From Eurosta solidaginis (taxonomy: Eukaryota; Arthropoda; Insecta; Diptera; Tephritidae): a DNA stretch of 64,000 nt. The stretch lies in the NCBI RefSeq assembly GCF_040869045.1, contig NC_090319.1, positions 238,941,832 through 239,005,831 of the forward strand. Reading direction: 5' to 3'. Shown here piece after piece: positions 33,679 to 45,289 of this stretch. Under the pieces are notes generated by a model, which was given only the letters and a program-made list of their open reading frames with translations, was not told the DNA's origin and made no database searches. How positions within the stretch are numbered: position 1 is the first letter of the stretch; every line of letters begins with the position of its first letter. A program made the translations under genes and the position numbers.

Positions 33679-35237
33679 CACTGAAAGAAAAAGACTGGCA
33701 AAATCAACCTAAATAAGGGTCAATTCAACCGAAATTTCTGTCAATTTTTATCCATCGCAACAAGATGTTGAATAAACTGCGCACAAATCGTTGATTCGTA
33801 ATTGACCGTTTTAGTAGTCAAATGAACAAAAAAAGTTGTTGCGACAGCTTTGTATGAAAGTACCTACGTTGCTATATAAATATGTAAATAAATGTAAGGC
33901 GCGATAACCTCCGAAGAGACTTTAGGCCGAACTTCTCTTCCAATTTGCGTCGTGCTCCTTTTTAATTTTTCTTACAAATTGGTGGAAAGGGAGCTACTTG
34001 CTTTATGCCGACTCCGAACGACAAATGCAAGGCATATGAGTTTTCACTGAGAGCATTTCATGGCAGAAATACACTCGGAGTGCTTGCCGAACACTGCCGA
34101 GGGGCGACACCGCTTAGCAAATTTTCTTCTAATTGAAAAAGTTTGTTTCTAAAATTTTGATGTTGCTTTGCCAGTGGTGTGAACCTAGGGTCCTCGGTGT
34201 GGTAGGCGGAGCACGCTACCATCATACCACGGCGGCCGCCATATAAATACGTAAATATATGAATACATAAATACGCATGCTTGCTACATGTACATACATA
34301 TGAATATAGAAATGAAAATAGTAGTCACAAAACTGATTCTCAATTCTTTCAGTTGCAGCTCAGCTCATTCTCAATTTCTTCTCTCGCATGTAGTTGCCAC
34401 ACTTGATTGTTTCGAACAAAACTTTTAGTATAAATGTTTTACGTAACAGGTAATTCACCACTGGAGTAACTTTACATGTAATTCGGCAAGTTTAATTTTC
34501 GTAACACTTTAAGTTGAAACGATTCCAAAACAACTCAAACTTTTATTTTGTCGGAAACATCAACATTAAAAAAGGATGCTTTTTTTTATTATCTTATTAG
34601 ATTCGTTCGCGAGAGTGAAAATTCATAAAAACTTGAACAAAATGTTACTAACATTGGAAAAATCCTGTTCGTTCAAGCAAAACTTTTGCAACAAGAGAGC
34701 GCAATTTTGCATTTCGCTTGGAAGAGAAGTTGCAAAATTGTACCCGATAGATAGGTGTCCCGGTATCTAATAATTTTTTTCACAGTAAATTCAAAAAACG
34801 GTTTTTTCGTTTTGTATTGATAACTGAAAGACTAGTTTCCTATTTTGTGTGTTTTTCGATTTGACGGTTTTCTTATTTTGTACTTTTTTTTAACAAGTGG
34901 CACCATCGTCATAAGTACAAAGCAGAGAGCGCAGTAAGCGTAAAATTCTCTTTGAAATTAGTTCATGTATTGACCGTTGATCGCCGTTGAAATGACCTGT
35001 AAGATCAGTTGTGTTAACAGAAAAATAAGTTAGATTGATTAGGAATCTGTCAATTTTACAAAATTTTGTTAACTTAAGAGCGACAATTTTCTTCTGTTGA
35101 AATGACTAAACTAATTTGTTCGCTTGTCAAAGAACTCGGTCGAATTAACCATAATTCGATCAATTTCACCGAATCTCCGTTATGTCAAGAACTACAGAAC
35201 CGATTTGTTGATTTTACTAGGACAATTTCTTTCAGTG
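33679..35237 (+). mobile_element. CACTG-ended non-autonomous DNA element, copy 1
   Basis: Starts CACTGAAAGAAA and ends TTTCTTTCAGTG, with TA on both sides (33677-33678, 35238-35239). Removing it restores 'ataagctata...gcgaaaaagag', which matches the uninterrupted related repeat at 35548-35568, so the 2-base TSD is confirmed by an empty site. The subterminal region has 'tcaaccgaaatttctgtcaa' on the left and 'aaagaactcggtcgaattaa' on the right. No transposase gene. The ends and 2-base duplication recall the CACTA/Mirage/Chapaev group, but that is only suggestive. A SINE (33891-34240) is nested inside. Confidence 0.88.
33891..34240 (-). mobile_element. SINE family A, complete copy nested in CACTG element
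   Basis: Minus-strand copy with head at the right ('ggcggccgccgtggtatgat' in inverse) and tail 'cgcgccttacatt' at the left. The 17-base flanking repeats 'atataaatatgtaaata' (33874-33890) and 'atataaatacgtaaata' (34241-34257) differ at one base. The third CACTG copy at 55640-55690 retains the uninterrupted site. Confidence 0.93.
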
Positions 35238-35989
35238 TATAAACTTGCGAAAAAGAGCTTAATATCAATGGTATTTTACTTTCTAAATGGAACTATAACA
35301 AAAAGTAAGAAAATATTAAAATTTTTCAAAATGGGCGTGGCACTGTCCCCTTTTTGACTAAGCAATTTTCTATGTTCCGGGAGCCATAACCCGTAGAAAA
35401 ATTAACGGGTCGTAATTAGATTGGGTAAACATATTTTCCTTATAGCAGAAAATATTTCTAGTAAAAATGGACGGGATCGGTTAAGGACCACGCCCACTTC
35501 TATATAAAAGATGTTTAAAAGGGTCTATATATAGGACTAGAATAATAAGCTATATCTTAGCGAAAAAGAGTTTTGTATCAATGATATTTCACTAAGTGAA
35601 GTTTTCTTGTAAACGGAATTTGGGAGAAATGGCGGTGCCACACCCCTGTTTCGATCAAGAACTTCACAACATTTCTAGAGCCTCAGAAAAATAGAGCCTA
35701 CGTAACAAAATTTGATACAAAGTTCATAGTATTGAGACATATCGAAAGCTTCAAGTTTTAGGTATGTTTCCTTAAAATGCAGATGTGCAAATAAATATGT
35801 AAAATAAACAACAGCATAAATCCAACTTCGGTTACACCTGAACTTAGACTCCTTTACTTTTTTGAAATATGCCTCGGTAGGGTGAGAACAGTAATTTATA
35901 TGAAATGAACTGTACAATTTAAACTCACGCTGAGTATATAATGTTCGGTTACACCCGAAGTTATAGAAGATAGAAAATTTTTCATACAC

Positions 35990-36160
35990 CTGCCATAGTT
36001 GCGCACATAGGTTGCTAAACCTTCATCATCGGTACGGTTTAGGCACGCAGTGCTAACCATTTAGCTGCACGGCGGTGGTTGGTTTGATTGATAAATTGCT
36101 ACTTCTGTTCCTCTTTACCCACTTCATTTCACCAGCGTTGCGCGATCTGTTGCATATCAC
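35990..36160. repeat. Dispersed repeat paired with 54683-54860
   Basis: Shares with the second copy the order 'gttgcgcacat/gctgcgcacac', 'cttcatcatcgg/cttcatcggca', 'gcggtggttggttt' and 'cagcgttgcgc.atctgt'. On the minus strand it contains a GATGA core followed by a hairpin, a weak hammerhead-like layout. It may be a terminal piece of a Penelope-like element. Confidence 0.55.
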
Positions 36161-36239
36161 TGATAATGTTGGATTTTCGTTTATTGTCAATTACTTTTTG
36201 CATTTCTATATGCTCTTGGTTTATTTTTATTTCTAGGTG

Positions 36240-37740
36240 GTCCAGAAATATTGCCTTCGAGTTTTAAGGAACCTCCCGACAACGCAGATACCTGAAACTT
36301 TAAACAGAGCTTCGGGATCTATTAGGCTGTGATATTTAGGATAAAAGAGTTTGCTAGATGGGACAGGCATTGAGATATTAAGAGATATTTAGAAAGTCCA
36401 TTTAGAACATTGAAACTTGGAACTTGGAATATAATTCAGGAAACCATGACAATGTAACACACGGGAAAGAAATTTTGCTCGGGGGTCTATGGATAGCGAA
36501 AATTCAAAATATCGTCCGAACTTGAAAATTCTGCTTTTATATTTTAAAAAACTTCCCGATAATCCAGAGATCTGAAGCTTTAAACAGAGCTTCGGACTTT
36601 ATTGGGTTATAATATTTAGGATAACAAAGTTTTCTAGACGCGACAGGGATCGAGATATTGAGAAAGTCCATGTACAACATGTAAATTTTTGCGACAGCCA
36701 TTTCGGTAAATTCCCGTAGAGCTAGATTCTAGAAAATATTTAAGATAAACAAGTTTTTAGGGTACGAGATATTTAGAAATGCCATTTACAACGTGTGGAA
36801 TCTTGCGACCAATTTTTAAGCAAGATTCCTGAAACTGATAATATAACTCAGAACCCGACAATGGCACACGGGGGAAAATATTTACTAGGTGGTACAAATT
36901 AAAAACTTGGAAATTTTCTTTCGAGTTTTAAGAAACTTTATGATAACCTAGAGATCTTAAACTGTATACATAGCTTAGAGCCCTATTAAGTTGTAATATT
37001 TAATAAACAAATATTTTCTAGAAGAGGCAGGGACGAGTTATGTATAAAATCCATTTAAAGCATTTGGAATTTTACGATCGATCATTGAGTAGCTAGATTA
37101 TTGGAACTTGAAACAGACTTAAGGACCCGATAACAATATAGCATAGGGGGGAAAGTTTTCCTGGGTGGCGCAAGGATCGTGAAATTTAAAAAAATTATGA
37201 AACTTTGAAGATAGCTTAAGGCCCTATAAGGTTCTAATATTTAGTGTAAAAAGTTTCTAGATGGGGCAGTTTGCTGTTGTTGTTGTAGCGATAAGGACAA
37301 TCCCCGAAGGCCTTGGGGAGTGTTATCGATGTTGATGGTCCTTCGCCGGATCCATATCCGGTACGTTCCGGTACCAAGCCTGACCATTTCGGGAACGATT
37401 TTTTATGACTACAAGCGACCTTCTAGGTAACACCGCCCCCCACTCCCTTGATCCATGAGGAGTTCGGGGTCGCCAGAACCTCGGCTGTTAATACAAAGGG
37501 ATTCGCCACGGATAGGTGAGGTTAACAATTGGGTTTGGAGAAGCTATATATTGCGCTGGCAACCTGAAAAGGTTGCGCTACACAACCCCTTGAATCTATT
37601 TGGTATTTTAGTCGCCTCTTACGATAAGCATACCTACCGCGGGTATATTCTGACCCGCTAACCCGCTGGGGGTAGATGGGGCAGGTCAAGCATTTTTATA
37701 TTGAAAAGTTGTAGACATCACCATTATCCAAAAACAAAAC
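36240..37740 (+). repeat. Degenerate direct-repeat array with a retroposon inside
   Basis: Blocks such as 'gagttttaaggaac', 'ctgaaactttaaacagagct', 'aatatttaggataa', 'tctagatgggacagg' and 'gagatattgagaaagtcc' recur in order near 36255, 36540, 36920 and 37195, with spacing of roughly 240-385 bases. The copies have diverged strongly. The last copy is split by the insertion at 37270-37672. Non-coding. Confidence 0.8.
37270..37672 (-). mobile_element. 403-bp retroposon with CAA-type tail and 12-bp TSD
   Basis: Flanked by perfect direct repeats TAGATGGGGCAG (37258-37269 and 37673-37684). The left edge is 'tgttgttgttg', so on the minus strand it would end in a CAA-repeat tail, a retroposition hallmark. 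It is GC-richer than its surroundings, with hairpins ('ccccgaaggccttgggg' and 'tccggtacgttccggta'). There is no long ORF beyond a 68-codon frame. I recognise the style as a common tephritid repeat but cannot name a family. It may be a SINE or the end of a LINE. Confidence 0.85.
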
Positions 37741-37964
37741 CAGTTTCTTACACAATTCATGATATTAATGAAAAAATTGAATAGCCAACTATTTTGATAT
37801 CGGTGGTCAGGGAGCACTAGAACCCCAGCCTTGAAAATTCATACTTAACCTTAACTAATGAGTTTTGTTGAGACAACAATAAGCTTAAAGTGGATATTGT
37901 TAAACGACATACAAATAGCATAAGTTCTCATCTCTCTTTGTATAATGAGAATCGCTTTAAAGTT

Positions 37965-38339
37965 GTTTTTTTTTTTTTTTTTTTTTTTTGTAAAACGCCG
38001 ATAACCTCCGACGAGATCTAAGGCCGAGCTTCTCTTCCAATTTGCGTCGTGCTCCTCTTAATTTTCCCTAAAAATTGGCCGGACGGGACCTACATAATTT
38101 TATGCCGACTCCGAACGGCATCTGCAAGGCAGATGAGTTTTCACTGAGAGCTTTTCATGGCAGAAATACACCCGGAGCGCTTGCCAAACACTGCCGAAGG
38201 GCGACCCCGCTTAGAAAAATTTTCTTCTAATTGAAAAACCTTATTTCTAAAATTTTTGATGTTGCTTTGCCCGGGGTTTGAACCCAGGGCATCCGGTGTG
38301 GTAGGCGGAGCACGCTACCATCACACCACGGTGGCCGCC
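37965..38339 (-). mobile_element. SINE family A, complete copy
   Basis: A T-rich run at the left edge is followed by 'acgccgataacctcc', and the tRNA-like head is at the right ('cacaccacggtggccgcc'). Flanking repeats 'gctttaaagtt' (37954-37964 and 38340-38350) form the TSD. The box B-like segment 'gggtttgaaccc' is close to consensus. Confidence 0.93.
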
Positions 38340-38350
38340 GCTTTAAAGTT

Positions 38351-38957
38351 ACTTATGCGAAAACTCACAACATCTTAGCTACGTTATAATTGATCCTACT
38401 AAATTTTATATAAGCAACTAAATATCTTAGTTTTATGTTTACGTCTAACCTCAATTTTAATAGTCACATAAGCTATCCTACCAGCAAGTCGTGCTCAGTA
38501 CTCAGTTCTGGGTTTTATCAGGCGCAAATGCAATAAATTTTCCGATACCTACCCATATCACTTAATAACTAACATAAAGAGAATTGGATGTCTTCCTTAG
38601 GGTGGCCTTGTGTACACTTTACGTTCAAAAATCGATATCCACTTTGAGTTCTCAGTTAATTTTCATCAACGGGGAAAGTAGTTCTTTCATTATCTTTGTT
38701 TTTTAAAATTACTAATGGTTGGGTGGATTGTGCATCTCTTCTTAAACGAATTAACTTTAACAATCCGCAGCAGCCCCTGCGCATAGTTTGCCCTTCTATG
38801 AAGGAAATCTTAGAACTGATTATGCTGTGAGCTCAATAAGTTTTCAAATTCTGTCTCCCAAAAAAAATGCCTCATGATCGGTGAAATATATACATCTCTA
38901 TGTACGCATTTTTTTCTTTACTGAAACCCATGATCCCACACGCAAATTTTACATACT
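38351..38957. other. Non-coding stretch between two SINEs
   Basis: No recognisable feature. Confidence 0.5.
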
Positions 38958-39143
38958 AAATAAATGTAAGACGCGATAACCTCCGAAGAGATTTTAGACC
39001 GAGCTTCTCCTCCAATTTGCGTCGTGCTCCTTTTAATTTTCCCTCCAAATTTGCGGAACCGGCCCTACTTTTTTTATTCTGACTCCGAACGGTATCTGCA
39101 GGGCAGATGACTTTTCACTGAGAAGCTTTTCATGGCAGAAATA
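38958..39143 (-). mobile_element. SINE family A, 5'-truncated copy
   Basis: Tail and body only ('gtaagacgcgataacctccg' through 'ttcatggcagaaat'); the tRNA-like head is missing, as in incomplete reverse transcription. Confidence 0.88.
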
Positions 39144-39464
39144 GAAAAATGTTTTCTTTCACATAAAGTAAAGGTAAATAGTAGTATTTTACTTAAAATT
39201 TTCTTGACTATTTCTAGAGCGCTTTTGAAGTTATACCTCTTTAGATGCGTTATAAAAAAATGATGAGAGAGAAATTATAAAGAATGTGACGTAAAAGTCA
39301 CAGGTTTAAAATGCAGTTCTTGTATATGTTCGCTGTGAATTGTACGAGCAAACTTGCTTCAAGTGGGATTTATATTATATTTAACTTCAGGAGTGCATTC
39401 ATAGGTATGTACGGATGTGTTTTCATTTCATAACTGCATGAAATACATATTTATGCGTGTTAAT

Positions 39465-39830
39465 GGACGCTTTCAGGCAACAGTTTTTTATTGTTGATAC
39501 ATTGCAAATATGTTTCCGTCAAATAAATGATAGAAATTTTATTTTGTGAACGGCGAGTTGAGCCAACTGTCAAATGAAATAGCTATCATTGAATATAAAG
39601 GGAAAGAATTTCTTAAATTATCTTTCACACTCCACTATAATATTAAGTTTTTATTCATAACCAACACATTAAAATGTCAAAGAACTGCCAGACAGATGAA
39701 TAAAAACGTTGAGCAAATGTAACGACAAATATTTCTGCTCAGAAATTTGGCGTATAAGTCCAAACGTTGAGTGCGTTCAGAAAGTTAACAATCAACGACC
39801 GCTCAACATTTGTGTTTCCTGAAAGCGCCC
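39465..39830. mobile_element. 366-bp MITE with GGRCGCTTTCAGG ends
   Basis: Left end GGACGCTTTCAGGCAACAG and inward-read right end GGGCGCTTTCAGGAAACAC match at 16 of 19 positions. AAT lies immediately outside both ends and may be a 3-base TSD. The length, 3-base flank and GG(R)CG start would suit a PIF/Harbinger-type MITE, but this is a guess. Non-coding. Confidence 0.75.
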
Positions 39831-39959
39831 AATATTGTCAATAGTTAAGAATGCATACATCTCTCAAAAAATAACCTTGCGTTAAAAGTTTTAAATGTTT
39901 CGTTAAAATTCCTTAACAAAAGTTCTATTTTTTGGTATGTACGTGTGTATGTATGTACA

Positions 39960-40120
39960 TTAGACTGGACATATTTTGTATGAAAATTATAAAAACGCTG
40001 TATCGCCCCTCAATTTATTCCTTTATATGCAGATAATTAATTTCCAAAGTCTTGGGCAGATAACTTCAGGTTAAAGCGTGGCACATTGCCATTGAAAATG
40101 CTCAGAGCCGGGTTTTTTGT
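39960..40120 (+). repeat. Dispersed repeat, inverse relative at 42900-43085
   Basis: 'tacattagactggacatatt', 'gccattgaaaatg', 'gtggcacattg' and 'cttgggcagat' recur in inverse order and orientation at 42900-43085. The outer edge TTAGACTGG resembles the TA-flanked GACYGGG ends of the 13-kb transposon family. Confidence 0.6.
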
Positions 40121-41299
40121 AATGTTCCAGTCATGCCCGACAAAACCTTATAAAAAGTTGTTAATATACTATTTCTCCTAGGGTTGCCAGATTTTTTTTC
40201 GGGTTCCCGAGACAAACCTCAAATTTGAGCCAATTTCCCGGGATTTTTAAAAATTTCCTGGGACATTTGAAAAATAAGACACGCCTATATATTTGTATGG
40301 GTTGCTCATTTCGGCAAAATAATTTTTAGATAGAATTAAACTTTTTAAACTCATTTATTTATAACAAATATTTTTATGAAACAGACTAACAATTAATACG
40401 TTTACTGTGTTTAATGCGAATTCAATATTCTATGGATTCATTTTGCAAACGTTATTTTAAAACACAACACTTGCCTTGCAAAATGAATATTTAGGTTTGC
40501 GAAATGTCAAACATAGACAATATTCAGAACCACAGCAGAGAGGATAGAAATAATAAGAGACGTCAGTTCGATTTTCGATTGGCGGGCATTAAAAAATTAG
40601 CTTCTACACATTTTTAAGAAGTTTATATTAATTTATATTATGATTGTTGGAAAGATGAAGAATTGTTTAATTAATACAATCCCTTAAAACAATCTAAAAT
40701 ACCTCATGCAAATTTGTAGAAGCACTTTAAAATTACCCCCCAAATGGGACATTACAAATAAATGTCACAAAAAGTATGAACTGACGCCTCTTATTATATC
40801 AATCCTCTTTGACCACAGTAGGGATGAATTTTGTGACGTTCCAATGACGCGTGATCCAGATACGGATAGAAATTTAAAATGCAAATGCAACAACAATGTG
40901 AAACTTATCGATCAATCGCAAGGTTTTTCTTCTTTACAGAGTTGCATGCAATATGCTAATGACCTGAATACAATCGAAGCCGAAATATGGCCATGTTTCG
41001 TAGCAGATTATAATTTATTAATTTTGAAATTGTGAAAATGCCGGGACATAGCATTTCCCGCCGGCACACTTTAAAATGTGTGAAAAATACGGGACGTCCC
41101 GGCCAATACGGAGCATTTGGCAATGCAAATTTCTCCCCTAAAGCGTATTTAAAACAATTAAATGAATCTCAAAATATCTATAAAACTCCTTCGTTATTTC
41201 CATACTCATTTCTTCCATTTATTCAAATAATAAACTTTAAATCACTATATGGCGCGTTTTGCGTCAATTCGAGCTTTTGCATGTATAATATAATAATAT
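40121..41299. other. Stretch with GC-rich 'cccggga' motifs, no supported gene
   Basis: 'gggttgccagattttttttc' at 40183 and 'cggccaatacggagcatttg' at 41100 could be diverged ends of an inverted-repeat element with repeated 'ccgggac' motifs. The 109-codon frame at 40706-41035 contains several cysteines (KCKCNNN) but no domain I recognise, so I do not call a gene. Confidence 0.4.
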
Positions 41300-41690
41300 A
41301 AAGCACTTCAGACTTAGCAATTGAAGTTTATTTCGCCTTGCCCATTCACATACAAAATTTCACAAAGCATTGTTATAAACATTCAAAACACAATACAATA
41401 AAAGTACATATTTGATAACATATTTCGTGCCTTGTATTTATATATTTTATAACTGTGAAACATTTTAAAACCAACGAGTGGGAAAAATAATTTCACTTGC
41501 TGAGTGTGAAAGGACACTTATCCAAAGCAAATGCCGAATTCTTCTTCTTATGCTTTGCTTGTAATAAAAGTTGGAACTTGGCTACTTTTTCATGTCAGAT
41601 GCGCCGGTGTCGCTTGATCTGCCGTTCTCCATAAAAATACGTGCAATCTACTCATAATGCATAAGATTTCGTTAAACGCAACGCCCTAAT
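41300..41690 (-). mobile_element. MITE-like inverted-repeat element, copy 2
   Basis: Read on the minus strand it matches 9416-9830: 'aatctactcataatgcataa' in inverse, 'agcaaatgccgaattcttct', 'attcacatacaaaattt' and 'gaagtttatttcgcc'. It is diverged with indels. Confidence 0.75.
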
Positions 41691-42339
41691 TCATTGCTTT
41701 TTTATCAACAACTAAACCACTACCACTACGATGATTTTAGTCTTACTAACAAAGCCACAGTTTTAATTTTAATGACCACTGATCTAAAGCCAATTTTTAT
41801 AATAAATAATAAATGGTTTTTTATTTAGCCAATAAATATAAGGACGTTGTTGGAAATAGTTACGCGCGAAATGGGCTTTCTTGCCTTGTTTAGCAACGCT
41901 TAATGAGGATTTTGATACTACTTAAAATTTTTTTCTAATTTAAAAAATAGCTTGAGTGCAAGTTATGTTTCTCGAAAGCACTGAAGACTCCGTGAACCAA
42001 AAAAAAGGACTATCCAAATGGCAAAATGAATAAAAAAAATGGCTTAATGAGTATGGATTTAAATAGGAATTCATGTTGTTAAGCATTTAACTGTTGTAAA
42101 TGTTGATTAAATAAAATTAAAGCGATACGGGCAATCCCCGGTTAACTCATATAAGTAGACAATATTTGGTTAATTCGTTGTAGTTCTCTAAATAGAACAA
42201 AAACAACAACAAATACCAAGTTTCTCTGAAAACCGCCTTGCAAACAGGAATAACTTCAACACATAACTACATACGAATTATGTGATGTGTGGAAGATAAT
42301 ATATGCGAAAAGAAGGCAATTTTACTTTACAACAACTAA

Positions 42340-42420
42340 GGAATGACGTAGCTGAATGCGTTTATAACCATTTCAACTATCGTAGGAGTGCGGGTTCGAC
42401 TCCCACTCCCGGGAGAAAAG
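42340..42420 (+). mobile_element. tRNA-like SINE head, separate family
   Basis: A box A-like 'gtagctgaatgcg' is followed 35 bases on by a near-perfect box B 'gggttcgactccc' inside a T-arm-like stem ('agtgc...ccact'). There is no full cloverleaf or anticodon arm that I can defend, so I call a SINE head and not a tRNA gene. The body downstream is not recognised. Confidence 0.55.
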
Positions 42421-42899
42421 ACTTTGAAGAGATTTACAAGGTATAATCGAAACAGCTGTTGCCTTGTCCGTCCTGATGTCACGTTGTTTAAATTTTTCCC
42501 AAATTATTAAATAAATTATAAAATTAAATAATTTTTGTCAATTTTACTAGAAATATTCATACATATAAAAAATAAGAATAAGTACTTTCTTTACAATATT
42601 TCAATTCTTCTTCCAGTGATGGCTATCGAAACACAGAATAATGAATTGTCGAAAAAGGTGGGGTGAAACATAGATTTCAAATCATTTAGTTTCTTAAATT
42701 TTTCGTTATAATAGTATTTTGAAAGTAAGTTGGTCTTTGATCCTTAAAAAAAATGTTTATAAAATGGGCGCGGTCCTTAACCAATGTGGGAGAAATATGT
42801 GACTTGATACGTCAGTTGGCTCTGGAACATTGGAAAATGCTTGATTGATTTCATTTTCTTCTTATAAATACATTACAAGTAAAACAGCATACTTAGAAT

Positions 42900-43085
42900 T
42901 TTTTTTGTAGGGCATTATTTTCGAAAATTAAAAAAAAAGGCTTCGACATTTTCAATGGCAATGTGCCACCCCGTAAGCTGGTGTAATCTGCCTAAGAGTT
43001 GAGATATTGATTACTTACATGCAAAGGGGGCGGTACATTTTTGCGGAAACCAAATTTTTAAGACCACTCTAATGTACATGTATGC
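42900..43085 (-). repeat. Dispersed repeat, inverse relative of 39960-40120
   Basis: Contains 'cattttcaatggcaatgtgc', 'ctgcctaagagttgagatat' and ends 'gaccactctaatgtacatg'. See the 39960 entry for the match. Confidence 0.6.
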
Positions 43086-43137
43086 TAATGTTTGTGCACA
43101 AAAAGATTTAGTCTATTTATAATAAGAAGGATGTACA

Positions 43138-43185
43138 ACATTGACAGCGTTTTGACATGATGTTAAATATGGCGGCGCATAGCGA
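43138..43185 (+). repeat. Short dispersed repeat shared with 63200-63242
   Basis: 'cagcgttttgaca.gatgtt' followed by 'aatatggcggcgcata' occurs in both places. I do not recognise the parent element. Confidence 0.7.
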
Positions 43186-44747
43186 ATGATAGAAAGAGGT
43201 CAATTTAAAATCAGGTCACACTTGTCTTATCCACAATTGTACATATGTATGCAACTTAAGGACTCCGAAACCACTCCGCCGATTTTTTCAAATTTGCAGG
43301 AAAGATTCACAGAAAGCCGGAAAGTGTTCCTGTGAAGTTTCTTTCCGGGAAGTGGACCAGGGACTTATCTGTTCGAACAAATCTTATTCACGGTTCAATT
43401 TTCCTGAGATTTGGTATAAACATAGGTAGCCCTTTTGATCTTAGCCACTGATGACTGATGCTCCGATTCAGTCATTACCGTAAGGTGCTATGGCAGTGGA
43501 CATAATTTAAAATAATAACCATCGATTAATGCGCGAATTTATACAACACTTAATGTAAGAAATTAAATATTTGTTTATTTAATTTGTCAAATGAACTGAA
43601 CTTTTATGCCTTCGTTGACTATCTCTTTCCAGTCCTTTTATTATTTTATTGTAATTAATTATTTGCATGCGATTAAAAACTATTTTTCAATGATGACAAA
43701 GAAGTATAACTTCTCACGCGAATACATAAGTACACGCATCGAATTTTTTCTTTATTTTTCTGTATTAAATTGTCTAATTGTTAGGAGGTGAGTATGCGCT
43801 TTAGTGATAAATACCTGCTTTGGCAACACATACGGCGAGACTCGAACACACAAAATCAACTTCAATTCTCTCGAAAATATAGACTCACCACGACTTAGAT
43901 ATGTTCTCTGCATATGTACATCCATATGTAGGTTTGACAAAATTGGTACATATTCATTTCTGTATAGAATAGAGCGCATGACTAAGCATACCCCAGAAAA
44001 TAACGAGTTTAGCACCTCCCTAATCAACACTCATTCTGTTGCCATAGAAATATGCGCGCGCAAATGTTTGCTTGCGCTTACCTGTCCATTGCAGCCATTT
44101 TGGATTCCATTGCTGCTAATGTTAGGCTATATTAAATTCTGAACTCACTTCATACGGTTTTGTATTACGATGTCACATCATTGCTCTGCTTCAAATTGAA
44201 AGAAACTAATCAGTCTGTCTTTTTTTTTTCATACATATGTATGTATGTACCTGCATGTGTGAAAGTGCATGCTGTTTTATTGTAGTTTTAATGAATTTGG
44301 CGAGCTTTGCATGCGGGCTGGTACATAAACGGTGACAATAAATTATACATGTCTGTTGTTGAAAGATTTATATCACAACACAATTTGCGAGATTAAATGT
44401 GGGAAAATCTAATTATTATTTAGGAAAATTTATTTCTGGAAACTAAAGAGAAATATCTATGCAACCATGACTAAATATTTATCATAATACGGGTTCGTAC
44501 AAATGTATATGAACATATTCATATATATGTATGTATTTACTATGTGCACATTTTGTTTTATAACTCAACAAACACTTTAGTTAGATAAAGATACGAGGAA
44601 GATTAGATAACTATCCCTGCCTGTAATGTTGCGAAACGACTCGACACTGGAAATATAGCGTTCTCAAACAAAACAAGTAAGGACGGGGATGTCTTCGGCA
44701 GTGCCGAAAGTCACCTTTCGTGATGAGCTGTAATCCGGATAAAGTAT
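43186..44747. other. Non-coding stretch, no supported feature
   Basis: Overlapping frames of 92 and 112 codons on opposite strands at 43752-44142 have no recognised domain and are probably chance. A terminus-like 'aacaagtaaggacgggg' is at 44672. Confidence 0.45.
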
Positions 44748-45095
44748 TGAGTAGTCCTGAGGTGTAGAGGTAGTGTGCTGAGGTAGTGGGAACCCGACTC
44801 CAGTGACGGATAGCTCACATGAAAATACTCCAACCAATTATTCTAGGAGATGGTCGCTTGTTGTAAGTAGTTTAGCATACTCTTCGAGTCCGGATAAAAG
44901 CGGCATCAATATACCTGAGTGAAAGTATTTTAAGCGGGATCGCCTCTCGAAAATAGGTCGGCCAATATTTCGAGTGAATTTCTTCCTTAAAAAACTTCTG
45001 AAGGAAAAGACAATCCCGCCAATTTGTAAAAAACTCGTTACGCAAATTGGGAGACAGCTCGGCCCAAATCTTTGCGGAGTTATATCGCACCAAGT
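44748..45095 (+). mobile_element. SINE family B, diverged, sharing the family A tail
   Basis: A tRNA-like head ('gaggtgtagaggtagtgtgc' then 'gaacccgactcc') differs from family A. The last ~60 bases ('cgcaaattgggagacagctc' then 'ggcccaaatctttgcggag') align with the family A tail. Two SINE families with different heads and one tail are expected when both use the same LINE machinery. Confidence 0.65.
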
Positions 45096-45289
45096 TATTA
45101 GTATCATTATTATGGGTTATATATAAAACATATACATATTAAACATGAATAATATCAATGAAAATTAAACAGGAAATGTTTATAAACATTCTACTAAACT
45201 TCAGCATTTTAGCTATTAAAATGATGGAGAAATTAACCAAAATTTACGAAATAGTCATAAGGTTGAATAAGTGAGTTTTATTTGCATTA

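Larger units (their letters stand above)
33401..35989 (-). repeat. Dispersed repeat ('gggcgtggc' family), reverse copy, multiply invaded
   Basis: On the minus strand this carries the family blocks 'gtggtccttaaccgatcccg', 'gggtgtggcaccgcc', 'tttctagtaaaaatgg' in inverse, and the tephritid-style 'gtccgtccgtctg' motif at 33539. It is interrupted by the CACTG element (33679-35237). The hairpin terminus 'gttcggttacacccgaa' is at 35943. Non-coding; open frames of about 100 codons are chance. Confidence 0.7.

Noticed and set aside
40706..41035. 109-codon frame as a host gene
   Set aside because: No domain, no second exon or promoter evidence; it may lie inside an old repeat with 'cccggga' edges.
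42340..42420. A functional tRNA gene
   Set aside because: Box B is good but no complete cloverleaf or anticodon arm could be drawn, so it is a SINE head.
43752..44142. Overlapping opposite-strand frames of 92 and 112 codons
   Set aside because: Lengths are within chance for this amount of sequence, and no motif was recognised.
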